Shown: positions 45,472-55,329 of the stretch, in pieces
Layout: every line of letters starts with the position of its first letter
Position numbering within the stretch: the first letter of the stretch is position 1
Source: Siphlonurus alternatus
Taxonomy: Eukaryota > Arthropoda > Insecta > Ephemeroptera > Siphlonuridae
Direction: 5' to 3'
Assembly (NCBI GenBank): GCA_949825025.1
Contig: OX463784.1
Span: forward strand, 6,393,431-6,457,430
Length of the DNA: 64,000 bases
Translations under genes and position numbers: made by a program
The notes under the pieces: generated by a model
What the model saw: only the letters and a program-made list of their open reading frames with translations
Database searches by the model: none
Told to the model about the DNA's origin: nothing

Positions 45472-45690
45472 AGGATTCACCCCTAAGAGCTTACAGCTCG
45501 CGGCGGGGTAATGGGTATAGGTATAGGGAAAGGATGGTGGCCATGGCCTGTTACGCATCGCCAGCATTTGCTGAGGTGAGACTGAGGGAACCGTGGAAAA
45601 CCTCAGTCAGGATTGACACCTCTACTTTTTATCAATGGACCAAAGTGATGTCCAAAGCCTGCGGAACCACACACAAGTGCATCATATTGT
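45471..45690 (-). mobile_element. SINE family T3, longest copy
   Basis: As seen on +: AAGGATTCACCCCTAAGAGC, TTACAGCTCGCGGCGGGGTA, GGCCATGGCCTGTTACGC, GCATTTGCTGAGG, GAGACTGAGGGAACCGTGG, CCTCAGTCAGGATTGACACC, TTTTTATCAATGGACC and TCCAAAGCCTGCGGAACCAC. The last two correspond to the 5S SINE's CAATGGTCCAAAGCCAGG and GGGAACCA block, so the upstream body is shared with the 5S-headed family while the tail is unrelated. Confidence 0.85.
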
Positions 45691-45974
45691 GTGTATCAGT
45701 ATTTTAACATAATAATGTTAGAAAATTACTCTTATTCTTCGATCAGAGTACAAATGAAATGTCATAAAAATACAATAGATTCAAGTGAGTGCTGCTCGTG
45801 ATGCTCATTTGTGTCGCTAAGGTCCATCTTGCACTTGAAAATGAAGCATTTTTTTTTTTAATTTTTCTCCTTCATAATATAACGTAAAAAATCTAATTAT
45901 TCAATTATCAACTGTATTTTTTTAAATCAGTAAAGGAATTTTCTCTAAAAAATCTTAGTAAAAAAATGAATTAA

Positions 45975-46045
45975 TTTTTTTTTCTTTACATAGGACAATG
46001 GGAACACCAAAAAATCAGCTGACTTGAAGCCTCTATTCTTTATAA
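45975..46045 (+). repeat. Repeat shared with 27695-27770
   Basis: TTTTTTTCTTTACATAGGAC, ATGGGAACACC and AAATCAGCTGACTTGAAGCC match the earlier block with small changes. Confidence 0.6.
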
Positions 46046-46193
46046 ATGAATGTAAAAAAAAAAAAAATACATATAATAAGTAATATGAATATAATATTCG
46101 GAATTACATGAAAATCGTTTAATATTTTAATATTTCATTATTTTTACATTTTTATGCCTTTGATTTTATTTCATTTAAACTCATGACACATTT

Positions 46194-46194
<1 letters not shown>

Positions 46195-46276
<82 letters not shown>
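46195..46276. repeat. (TC)n microsatellite
   Basis: About 80 bp of TC; the Arg-Glu frame across it on the minus strand is an artefact. Confidence 0.98.
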
Positions 46277-46278
<2 letters not shown>

Positions 46279-46279
46279 C

Positions 46280-46955
46280 TGCCATATTCTGATTGACGTA
46301 CCTACAAAACAGTTTGGAATTATTTCACGCTCAACTAGCGAATGTGGTGGTATTATTTTCACTTCCATAGTCACTTACAAAAGGCTTACTCTGGCGTTCA
46401 CATTCAATCCTCTTCATTTTTAGTTCATATCAACAGACTGACACTTGAATAACCGCCATACCACATCACTGACGAATCTATTCACATGCAAAAATGTTAA
46501 AATGAAGAAACTAATTCTGACAGCGATTTTCACAGCTCTATTTTGATATTTTTAATGATATTTATACACAATTTAACTATTTTTGTCTATAGTAATTTCA
46601 ATTATTGAATTTCAATAATATATATTTAAAATGTAACTATTAATTTATAATTATTTAAAAAATTGGACATTTTATATACTAAAATGTTTATTTTCAATGC
46701 AGAGAAAAAAAAAAAACATTTAAATTGTAAATATTTTTAATATCAATTAATGCAGCAAATATATTTTTAAATATTATTTTTTTAGTAAAACAATTTTGAT
46801 ATTTTTTTATTTGGTATTAAAATATATAAATGAAATATATTTTTTTTAAATAAAAAAAAAATAATATTTTATAAATTTTAGTTTTTATTCTTTTTAATTG
46901 AGATGAAGACGACTTTTAATTCCAAAATAAATACTTTTATTGTCATGTGGTTAAC
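46280..46955. other. AT-rich spacer
   Basis: Nothing recognised. Confidence 0.4.
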
Positions 46956-46959
46956 GATT

Positions 46960-47285
46960 AATCTCAGTTACTTGGGAATCAAAGAATATTTTCTTGCAAA
47001 CGAATTGACTGAAATAAATTTTAAAAATTCGAGAATGTTCTAAAATTTAATCGCTTATTGTTTGAGCAAATTCATTCAGGGAGTTTTCTTACAACAGCTC
47101 CATTTCCGGTTTCCGTCCATAAGGCCAATGTTAAACTTCTATCTCAGTTTTCACAAAACTGATAAGACAGATTCGCTTCAAAATTTGTATACCACCTATT
47201 GATGGTGAGTTCTAAGTCCCTTGCAAGTCTTGTTGCATTCAGGCGGTACGATTGCGAGATATCAACCTACTGAGATTCATCCTTA
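46960..47285 (-). repeat. Interspersed repeat family E, copy 3
   Basis: Inverted relative to 7640-7925: AGCTCCATTTCCGGTTTCCG, AAGGCCAATGTTAAACTTCT, ACAAAACTGATAAGACAGAT, CACCTATTGATGGTGAGTTC, TCTTGTTGCATTCAGGCGGT and TGAGATTCATCC. Close to identical with copy 1 in parts. The side at 46980-47090 extends the family (AATTCGAGAATGTTCTAAAA). Confidence 0.8.
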
Positions 47286-47489
47286 AGAAGCAAAATTAAT
47301 TTACAATAATTAACATTGAATTTCAATTATAGAACATGAAGAAATAAACTTTCTCTTGGAGCTCAAAACTAATTTTGTATATTATACAATATTATAGTGT
47401 GAGCATATTCTAAAATGTCATTTACACGATCAATAATTGAGATTGAAATTTCGTACAGGAAGGATACCGTAGTACAGCGTTGTATGTTA

Positions 47490-48488
47490 CTGTCATAAGC
47501 TGATTAACATTAGCTTGATTAGAATTGCGCCAACACTCCCAGAGGCAACAACATCTTCAATTGAATGGCTTCCTAATGAGAAATATTATTGTCAAATATT
47601 AATTTAATCATAAGGACCATGATAAATTAAACCCTGAGGGCTCTATAAGTATTGATTATTAAAGTAGGAAGTTTCACAAAGATAAATATTTTAACAACAA
47701 GGAGATAATTGCTAATTAGTAATTTGTAGTGAAGTCTATGTTATAAAGGAGAGGGAGGAGGAGGAGAGAGAAGAGGCATATCAAATTTAGATATTATTAC
47801 AATGATATCTTACTACAGCCAGCATATTCTGCTATTGGCGTTAAGCATTCAAACTTAACAACAGTAGGATACTAGGAAAGGAAGCGGCTGTGGCTTTGTA
47901 TTAGGAACTGCCCCATCATTCGCCTGGGAGTGACGATGGGAAAACACAAAAAAACATCGTCAAAGCAGACGGCACCAAACTTACAAAAGTGAACTTTAGC
48001 ACCTCCCGAATACAGGTATTATAGTAAAAGAAAATTTAATGCATGCCACCTTTCGGAAGCTACCAGAACACGCTGCCATACCTCAGTTCGAAGTGACGAA
48101 AAGTCACCTGAGCCAAGACAAGAAGCGATCCTGGGTCTCCCGAGTGATAGCAGAATATGCTGGCTGTAGTAAGATATCATTGTAATAATATCTAAATTTA
48201 AAATGCCTCTTCTCTCTCTCCTCCTCCCTCTCCTTTATAACATAGACTTCACTACAAATTACTAATTAGCAATTATCTCTTTGTTGTTAAAATATTTATC
48301 TTTGTGAAACTTCCTACTTCAATAATCAATACTTATAGAGCCCTCAGGGTTTAATTTATCATGGTCCTTATGATTAAATTAATATTTGACAATAATATTT
48401 CTCATTAGGAAGCCATTCAATTGAAGATGTTGTTGCCTCTGGGAGTGTTGACGTTATTCTAATCAAGCTAATGTTAATCAGCTTATGA
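47490..48488. mobile_element. 1-kb foldback element with 330-bp arms
   Basis: CATAAGCTGATTAACATTAG CTTGATTAGAAT, CTCCCAGAGGCAACAACATC, AAGGACCATGATAAATTAAA, CCTGAGGGCTCTATAAGTAT and GAAGTCTATGTTATAAAGGA on the left are answered in inverted order on the right, ending ATGTTAATCAGCTTATGACC. Arms differ at only a few sites. The central 300 bp is a SINE (next entry), which either landed in the loop or was carried by the element. Confidence 0.9.
47875..48160 (-). mobile_element. tRNA-type SINE in the foldback loop
   Basis: On the minus strand TGCTATCACTCGGGAGACCC, AGGATCGCTTCTTG is similar to the head at 30150 (TCTGTCACTCGGGAGGCTCA, GGTTCGCTCTC). Later come GTTTTCCCATCGTCACTCCC AGGCGAATGATGGGGCAGTT and AAAGCCACAGCCGCTTCC, a version of the central SINE domain seen in the 5S- and tRNA-headed families (GGTTTCC-CTCAG-CAAATGCCGGGA, then GGCC-TGGCCGCC). 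Confidence 0.6.
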
Positions 48489-48774
48489 CCACTACGCTAC
48501 CTGTTTGGTGTTAATCTGAGTACATCAAATTTCATTTGTATATTTGTTTATTTTCTCACCCTTTTTATGCATTGAAATTGAAGCTTAAAGTAATGATCAT
48601 GAAGCAATAGAAAAATCAATCTTTCAAGTTATAATAATTAATAAATTGTAGAATTTTCTCCCCTTCCCCGCCTACCCTCAATTTAATATGGAGAGAAAAA
48701 ATTGTAAATTATCTTCAATTTCCTAATTATTCTTATTATTTAAATGAAATGGTTTCCTGAACATGACACTAATG

Positions 48775-49599
48775 TATAGGGTAGCGTCACGAGATTGTTG
48801 GGTTGCTTACAGGATAACAGCCAGACGGTTACCTCCCCTCCCTTCCCCTACCAAAGAGCAAGAGTATCCGTAAAAGCATTTAAAAAAAAAAAGAAGAAGA
48901 AAGGAAATGTAGAAAAAATTAACCATAAATTATAGATGGCAATTATTACATTTATATCATATTCATATTCTGTTAGTTCAAAAAGAATACACCAGTTACA
49001 TTTTTGTGTCCTTAAAGGGGTACCAAAGTGAATACTTTTTTTACATGTTCGGGCAGCTAAGAATTATTCTGATATCCATGTGTCTCAATATTTTCGTACG
49101 ATGCCTAGTTATTTTACAATTAATTATTTAGTTTGAAAAGTGAGTTTGATGACCGTTGGTTGATTCAAGCCGATGCGCTCCAGCAGCAGTCGCTGATACG
49201 ACGAGAATCTCCCGCGAATCGGGGGAACCTCCTCCCGCCCCCTTCTTGTCGTATTACCGGCCGCTGCGGCCGCGGGCATGCTTGAATAAACCAACGATTA
49301 TCAAACTCACTTTTCAAACTAAATAATTAATTGTAAAATAACTAGGCATTGTACGAAAATATTGAGCCACAGGGATGTTAGAATAATTCTTAGCTGCCCG
49401 AATATGTAAAAAAAGTATTCACTTTGGTACCCCTTTAATAATCATAAGTGTCAACAAAGTCAAATTTTCTAATTTTTCTATTTTTTTCAATGGTTTTACG
49501 AGTCCTCTTGCTCTTCGGTAGGGGAAGGGAGGGGAGGTAAACGTCAGGCCGTTATCCTGTAAGTAGACAATCCAACAATCTCGTGACGCTACCCTATAC
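48775..49599. mobile_element. Family J foldback with a nested insertion
   Basis: TATAGGGTAGCGTCACGAGA TTGTTGGGTTGC at the left and CCAACAATCTCGTGACGCTA CCCTATA at the right; TTACCTCCCCTCCCTTCCCC answers GGGGAAGGGAGGGGAGGTAA. The copy at 26626 shows the same order without the interruption at 49016-49434. A 67-codon minus frame at the right arm is not a gene. Confidence 0.88.
49012..49438. mobile_element. Nested 419-bp TTAA palindrome
   Basis: TTAA AGGGGTACCAAAGTGAAT / ATTCACTTTGGTACCCCT TTAA. Arms: ACATGTTCGGGCAGCTAAGA, ATTCTGATATCC, ACGATGCCTAGTTATTTTAC, TTTAGTTTGAAAAGTGAGTT, TGGTTGATTCAAGC. A GC-rich loop of about 100 bp holds CGCGAATCGGGGGAACC and GGCCGCTGCGGCCGCGG. Compared with the uninterrupted family J copy at 26780 this shows an insertion that duplicated TTAA. 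Confidence 0.92.
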
Positions 49600-49604
49600 G
49601 TACG

Positions 49605-51115
49605 TGAAATACCCTTGTTCATTAGTAATTTTTTAACTGTAAATAATTTAAGCCCACTAATAAGATTATTAAATTATATTAAAACTCCCCACTTTTCCAC
49701 CATTACAATGTGACACAAATTACTTAATTTGCGGTATTTATGATTAAATTCCCTCGCCTGTAACGTTGTAAAAACAGACACTTGTGGAGGCTTCCCCTCA
49801 ACATAAATATTATTATATAAAAAGTGCTGACCAGGAAACATAATTGAGTCCGAACTGGAAGGGTGAACAAAACATTAAAGAAAAAAAAATTTAAATGTCA
49901 GAAGTAGAAAATATGTTGTCAGAACTCAGAAATGTTTTTAAACAACCGCCATTTTGAAAACACCGCCTGCAGTTTTTATTGGTTATGCAACTTTTTTAGC
50001 ATTAATGTAATTCAGGTTGCGTCGATATAAGGGGTAGTTGAATTTAAAAATAAATAATAATGCATTTTTAATATTCTTTTTTATGGCTGATCTGGTTAAA
50101 AAGTCTTGTACTTCAACCCAAACTTGTATTGCAATATGTTTTCTGAATAAAAGCCTTTTGAATCTGGATGTTACATATTTTAAACATGTTATATTTCAGT
50201 GGTTTTAAAATAATACGAAAGATGTATATATATGAAGATTAAAAAATTATATAAATATATATATTTTTTTCTAATTGAATTCACAAATTAAGAATATAAA
50301 GGTTTTTCGATACGAATTTGATAAGAAAAATAAATTTATGAATTATTTATAATGATTTGCCTTTTTTTTTTTTTTAATTTCATTTGGCGCTTGTTTTTAA
50401 TAGCAGAATTTTAATTCTTTATAATCAATTCATCAATATTGCAAGCAGGTATTTGAATTGCATAAATTCTGAATAACACTTTATTATTTGCAACCAATTA
50501 TCATAATATTTACCATACTACCTTATTTTATATATCACAATCCTCATATTTCATATTTTCCTCATTTGTGCGTCATAAAACACAAACAATACTAATCATT
50601 ATTATGTGAGCAGGAAATTAATAATATTGTTGTCGGGAAAATCCAATTGAGCTAATCAAGCCATATATTCAAATCCCACTTTACGATAATGAAGTCTCTT
50701 GTTTTCTATATAGGAACACTTCAATAGAATTATAATATAAATTATATCATATACTGCATTACTTCTATCTAATTGCTTGTATATTCAAATTAATGTATTG
50801 TTATGAATCATTAGATTTAATTTGCATAGGAACTTTTAAAGGTAGATATTTTAATAGGGTATTATAATAGGATAATAAATTGTAATATAAAGTGAATTAA
50901 TATCATTTATGTTTGATAATATAATCTCTAAAATAATTGTATTGTACAACTCAAAATATGATTATATATTATAATATACTGCTCAATGCATGCATAATAA
51001 ATTTATTTGTATCAAGATTAATATAAAATACACATATTATATTATACACTAATTACCAATTATTTTAATTTTCAAGAAACAATGTAAAAAAAAAAAGTAA
51101 TATTGAGATTTTGAA
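49605..51115. other. AT-rich spacer, no gene seen
   Basis: About 1.5 kb, nearly all A/T; CTTTTTTAGC near 49990 and a slightly GC-richer stretch at 49940-50030. Confidence 0.45.
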
Positions 51116-51119
51116 TTTA

Positions 51120-51440
51120 AATGGAGTACCGACCTCAAATTTTTTATTGCAGAAATAAATAGAGGGTGCAAAAATATGCTACTCTGAATTTTTTCAGATT
51201 TTTCTGAGACCGGGAAGTATTTTTAAAAAATTATTGAAAGTCCGTTTTATGACGTCACGGGCGTTAACGTCCTATCCTTTTCCTAAGGAGAGGCGCCTCG
51301 TGACGTCATCATAATGGACTTTCAATAATTTTTAAAAATACTTCCCGGTCTCAGAAAAATCTGAAAAAATGCAGAGTAGCATATTTTTGCACCCTCTATT
51401 TATTTCTGCAATAAAAAATTTTGAGGTCGGTACTCCATTA
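51120..51440. mobile_element. Family B foldback
   Basis: AATGGAGTACCGACCTCAAA / TTTGAGGTCGGTACTCCATT, GCAGAAATAAATAGAGGGTG, ACCGGGAAGTATTTTTAAAA and TGACGTCA at 51250 and 51301. Arms are nearly identical. Confidence 0.92.
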
Positions 51441-51444
51441 AAGC

Positions 51445-51735
51445 ACTATTACATTTAAAAAAAAAAAATAAAATTTCTTTATTAATAAAGGTATTACAAA
51501 TTATCAAAAATTTAACATTGATATGTGATGTAATAATTTTCAAATTTTAAATTTTATTTCAAGTAAAAAATATGTTTTTTATTTAATTTTTTTATAAATT
51601 CACAGAATGTCCCGATTTATATATTTATAATATTTAAAAAAAAATTGAATCCGGGATGTTTTATCAGAAATTATAAACGGTTGCGTTAGTACAATTCTAT
51701 TATACAATACCATGTTATTAAAAAACAGAATGGAC
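51445..51735. other. AT-rich spacer
   Basis: Nothing recognised. Confidence 0.35.
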
Positions 51736-51740
51736 AAAAT

Positions 51741-52043
51741 ACATGATTTTTTTTTATTGCAGAATTAAATGAATATAGAGGGTACCAAATTATGCTACTC
51801 AGATTTTTTTCAGATTGTTTTAAAACCCGGCCAGAACTATTTTTAAATAATTATTGAAAGTGCGGCCACGCTCCCTGGAGGCGTCTCAGTCCTATCCATT
51901 TTATTAAAGATTCAGGGGTGCCAACTTAACTTACCGAACTTTCAATAATTATTTAAAAATAGTTGTCTAAAAAATTGTTGAAAACATTCAGAGTAGCATA
52001 ATTTGGTACCCTCTATTCATTTCTGCAATAAAAATTTTCATGT
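51741..52043. mobile_element. Family B relative, degenerate
   Basis: ATAGAGGGTACCAAATTATG CTACTC / GTAGCATAATTTGGTACCCT CTAT, TTATTGAAAGT, GCGTCTC. The TGACGTCA core is replaced (GGCCACGCTCCCTGGAGGCG). Ends read TACATGATTTTT / AAATTTTCATGTA rather than the GGAGTA type. Confidence 0.75.
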
Positions 52044-52049
52044 AATAGT

Positions 52050-52620
52050 ATGTTGTCCATTGAACACAATCCCCACCCTTATTTGAACCTAGCTTATATT
52101 AAACTGCACTGAAGCGAGTTTAAACCAGGATTTAACCTATGATATTTCTATAACATCCTATAACCTATATCCTATAACCATCCTGCATGGGTAAACTTCA
52201 GTAAGGCTTACGATTTTTTATATTTATCTCAGTTCAACTTTAAACTCCCTTTAACTTTATTTAAGTAGGGTGCAGCTTACGTCCCCTAATCTTTAATTTA
52301 AAACTGACAAAACTTTTTTGATTATAGAATCGTATTAGAGTAAACATGATTATATTTTATTGTATAAAACCAAGCCTGTGTTATGATTTCATTATGAGTA
52401 AACAATATGGTTCTAAAATAAACTTTATTATGTTAAAAAGCTGAAATTATAAATATAAATAATGAATTTTAATTTAGATCTTATAATCTGAATGCCTTTT
52501 TTACTTTTTGCTATACATACTTTGAATAAATTAGCAACACCCTTTATACTTACTTTAAATAAAATTTTTGAACCTAAGTTTAGAATATAATCTCACAAGA
52601 TTAAAATTTAAAATATAGTC
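52050..52620. other. AT-rich spacer
   Basis: Local CCTATAAC triplication near 52155-52185 (ATAACATCCTATAACCTATA). Nothing else recognised. Confidence 0.4.
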
Positions 52621-52629
52621 AAATTTACA

Positions 52630-52812
52630 TTATATTCTCTCCGGAAGTAGCCGGAAGTGTAAGGTTTCTGATCTTTCCATTCGTATTTCAGCGTTAAAAT
52701 TTCACACATAGGTCAGTACTTCTATTTCAAACCACTCTGTAAAGTTTCAAAACTGAATTACAAACAGAAGAGCTGCAAACTTCACACTTCCGGTTACTTC
52801 CGGAAGGAATAA
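52630..52812. mobile_element. Family D foldback, copy 3
   Basis: CTCCGGAAGTAGCCGGAAGT GTAAG / CACTTCCGGTTACTTCCGGA AGGA; inner CACATAGGTCAGTACTTCTA and AACCACTCTGTAAAGTTTC. Confidence 0.87.
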
Positions 52813-53084
52813 CAAATTAATTAGACTGTACTAAAGCTTAATTATATCTCTCATCCCTATAATTATATTGATAAATATTAGCATAAAGTTAATGTACATT
52901 TCTGGACCGCACGAATGTTACTCCTGCTCCTTTGTTATTCGTTGTATCACAGTCTATTGCCTCATCTATACTGTGGCTTATGTATAGTACTTAAGTATAG
53001 GCTAGACTTAAGTTCCTGTATAGATATCAAGTTTTAATTTTATATTTGTTTTGACTAGAGCTTTTCCAATGACTTTATATCATC

Positions 53085-53361
53085 AATGGAGTATCGACCT
53101 CAAAAAATTTTATTACAAAAATGTATTGAGGGTGCAAAAGTTATATGCCACTCTGATTTTTTAGAACCCTGGAAGTATTGCTAAAAAGTTTTTTCGAGGT
53201 CCTTTTGTTAGGAGAGGCGTCCAGAGGTGTCACTTTCTTTGCACTTTCAATAATTTTTTAAAAAAAAGTTTTCAGGGTTTAAAAAATCTGAAAAAATCAG
53301 AGTGCTTTGCACCCTCTATGCATTTCTCTGCATTAAAAAAAATTGACCTCGATACTCCATT
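53085..53361. mobile_element. Family B foldback, partly decayed
   Basis: AATGGAGTATCGACCTCAAA / TTGACCTCGATACTCCATT; GGGTGCAAAAGTTATATGCC and AGAGTGCTTTGCACCCTCTA. The core TGACGTCA is lost. Confidence 0.82.
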
Positions 53362-53364
53362 CTA

Positions 53365-53720
53365 ACAACTGTATTATTTTCTGATAATATTAACATTTTT
53401 ATAAATTATTCAAAATAAATAATGTGAAATATGAAGTTTCAATATTAATAAATTATAGGTAAGAATTATGAAAAATAATTTATATAATTTTATGTTTCGT
53501 TTAACTACATTTAAGACTGCATGTATTTAAATCAAGTTCCAGTATAATTAATGAATCCGGAAACATAACGAGTTAAACTTTTTCACTATTTTAAAGCTGT
53601 GTATAAATAACTCTTCTCGTCTCCCCAAAATCTGTATTTGAAGGTTCACAAAATCAGGCAGGTATAACGCTTTCAGAGCTGTCTAAAATATAATGTAATT
53701 TTAATTAATTTTATTATAAA
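53365..53720. other. AT-rich spacer upstream of RS2
   Basis: Nothing recognised. Confidence 0.35.
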
Positions 53721-53723
53721 TTT

Positions 53724-53820
53724 CTAACCATGTATTTTTTCTCTTTTTTTTTTTCAGGTGAGTACAAAAATTGTGATGGGCTTCTTTAATCTTCTACTAC
53801 CTCGCTTCAGTTGGGTAAGC
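53724..53820 (+). other. Recursive-splice-like acceptor-donor with 57-nt exon candidate (RS2)
   Basis: CTAAC at 53724-53728 (branch-like, 29-30 nt from the acceptor), then TTTTTTCTC and a long T run ending TTTCAG at 53757. GTGAGT follows directly. A second donor-like GTAAGC starts at 53815. The 57-nt interval 53758-53814 is divisible by 3 and open in its first frame (VSTKIVMGFFNLLLPRFSW). The design mirrors RS1: CAG joined to GTGAGT, then GTAAG a short multiple of 3 later. I see the signals; use as a recursive splice site or microexon is inferred. Confidence 0.5.
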
Positions 53821-53824
53821 CATC

Positions 53825-54225
53825 GAATTGATTTTATATTTACTTTTAGATAGAAAAGATCTCTCTCACCAAGGGTATAGAAACGAAAGGAAAGGTTCAT
53901 TTCTCTTTATATAAAACTAGTCAATACCATGAAGGTATATACCAAAAATGATGTGTTGTTCAACCAATCAAATCTGAAAATTGGATAAAAAAATTATTGA
54001 TCGTGTAAAATTGTTTAGCAGCAAATATAAAATAATTAAACAAAAATATTTTTGAATTGATTGACACACAATTTTAGTGTAATATTTATTTATAAATTAC
54101 ATACTTTAATTTAATTTTAACAAAAATATTTTTTAAATAAGTATTGATCAATATTCGAGTAATAATTATTTATAAATTAGATACGATAATTTAATTTTAA
54201 TAATAACTTCGTCAATTAATCTATC
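53825..54225. other. AT-rich spacer
   Basis: Nothing recognised. Confidence 0.35.
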
Positions 54226-54227
54226 AC

Positions 54228-54886
54228 TTAAAAAGTAAAGTGCGCGCTAGAAAAAAAAGTTGAGTTAGTATTTTCTAAAAATAGTTCAAGTAGTCCTCCA
54301 TATCAAACCAAAATTCAAAAAATTCTATCTCAAATAGGTTTGCCAGAAAAAAATTCCAAAGTCAGAGTGAACGCGTCGCTTAACATGGGGCCTTACCTGA
54401 CAAAAACCCTCGAATATCTCGAAAAAATACACCGTTAGGTGGTATGAAAAAAATATAGTGATGTTCTATGACCCAAGCTTTAACCAAAAACCGATTAAAA
54501 AAAAATTCTCTCGAATCTATTTTTCCGTAAAAAAATCAAGAAAATATACCATGTTAATTCCCATAAGATTTTTTATTATTTTTTTACGGAAAAATGGATT
54601 CGAGAGAAATTTTTTTTAATCGGTTTTTGGTTAAAGCTTGGGTCATAGAACATCACTATATTTTTTTCATACCACCTAACGGTGTATTTTTTCGAGATAT
54701 TCGAGGGTTTTTGTCAGGTAAGGCCCCATGTTAAGCGACGCGTTCACTCTGACTTTGCAATTTTTTTCTGGCAAACCTATTTGAGATAGAATTTTTTGAA
54801 TTTTGGTTTGATATGGAGGACTACTTGAACTATTTTTAGAAAATACTAACTCGACTTTTTTTTCTAGCGCGCACTTTACTTTAAAA
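54228..54886. mobile_element. 647-bp near-perfect palindrome with TTAAAA duplication
   Basis: The element 54234-54880 begins AGTAAAGTGCGCGCTAGAAA and ends TTTCTAGCGCGCACTTTACT, with TTAAAA directly outside each end. Arms of about 300 bp differ at only a handful of positions; examples of shared blocks are AGTCAGAGTGAACGCGTCGC, TTAACATGGGGCCTTACCTG and ATAGTGATGTTCTATGACCC. The loop is about 45 bp (near 54535-54580). The near identity of the arms marks it as the youngest foldback in the window. Confidence 0.95.
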
Positions 54887-54922
54887 TCTACAATTTTACA
54901 TACTCATGTGTATGCAAATGTA

Positions 54923-55327
54923 CCCAAGTTGAAAAATTACATCTTCAACTCATCCTTTACAAGTCTAAACCTAATCTTTTTGCCTCTAAAACACATCTTA
55001 TTTTCTCTTCGCTCAAAGTGAGGATGAAATTCAACAATAACTATATTAAGGGTCTTGAAGAAAAATTATTTATGTATTTTGTATCGGCCAATAAGGTTAT
55101 ATTTAATAACCTTGGCTGATCTTGTAAATTGAAATATGACCAATAAAAAAAAAAAAAAAAAAAAAAATGAAGACAATTTTTCTAGCATTTTATGCTTAAG
55201 AAGAAGAAAAAAGATGTAATCTCGTCTTTTCCCCTCTTTTTTAGCTCTAAAATGATGCAAAATAAGAGGACAAAAGACGAGAGGAGAGCTTAATAGCGAA
55301 GAAAATATGAAATTTATTTCAACTCGG
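54923..55327 (-). mobile_element. MITE family A copy with a retroposon inside
   Basis: CCCAAGTTGAAAAATTACAT to ATTTATTTCAACTCGG; interrupted after GTGAGGATGAAAT (55030) and resuming at GAAGACAATTTTTCTAGC (55169). Confidence 0.87.
55028..55168 (+). mobile_element. Tiny poly-A retroposon, copy 2, nested
   Basis: Starts TCAACAATAACTATATTAAG, then GGTCTTGAAG, CAATAAGGTTATATTTAATA ACCTTGG, and ends ACCAATAAAAA with a 22-base A run. It splits a family A MITE at GATGAAAT/GAAGAC, with AAAT possibly duplicated (ambiguous because of the A run). The relative at 4279-4405 is inverted. Confidence 0.75.
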
Positions 55328-55329
55328 TT

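Noticed and set aside
46171..46374. Arg-Glu repeat frame
   Set aside because: This is a (TC)n microsatellite on the opposite strand.
54705..54720. Splice-like GTCAGGTAAGG
   Set aside because: It belongs to the inner arm of a palindromic transposon, occurs in both orientations and lacks a pyrimidine tract.
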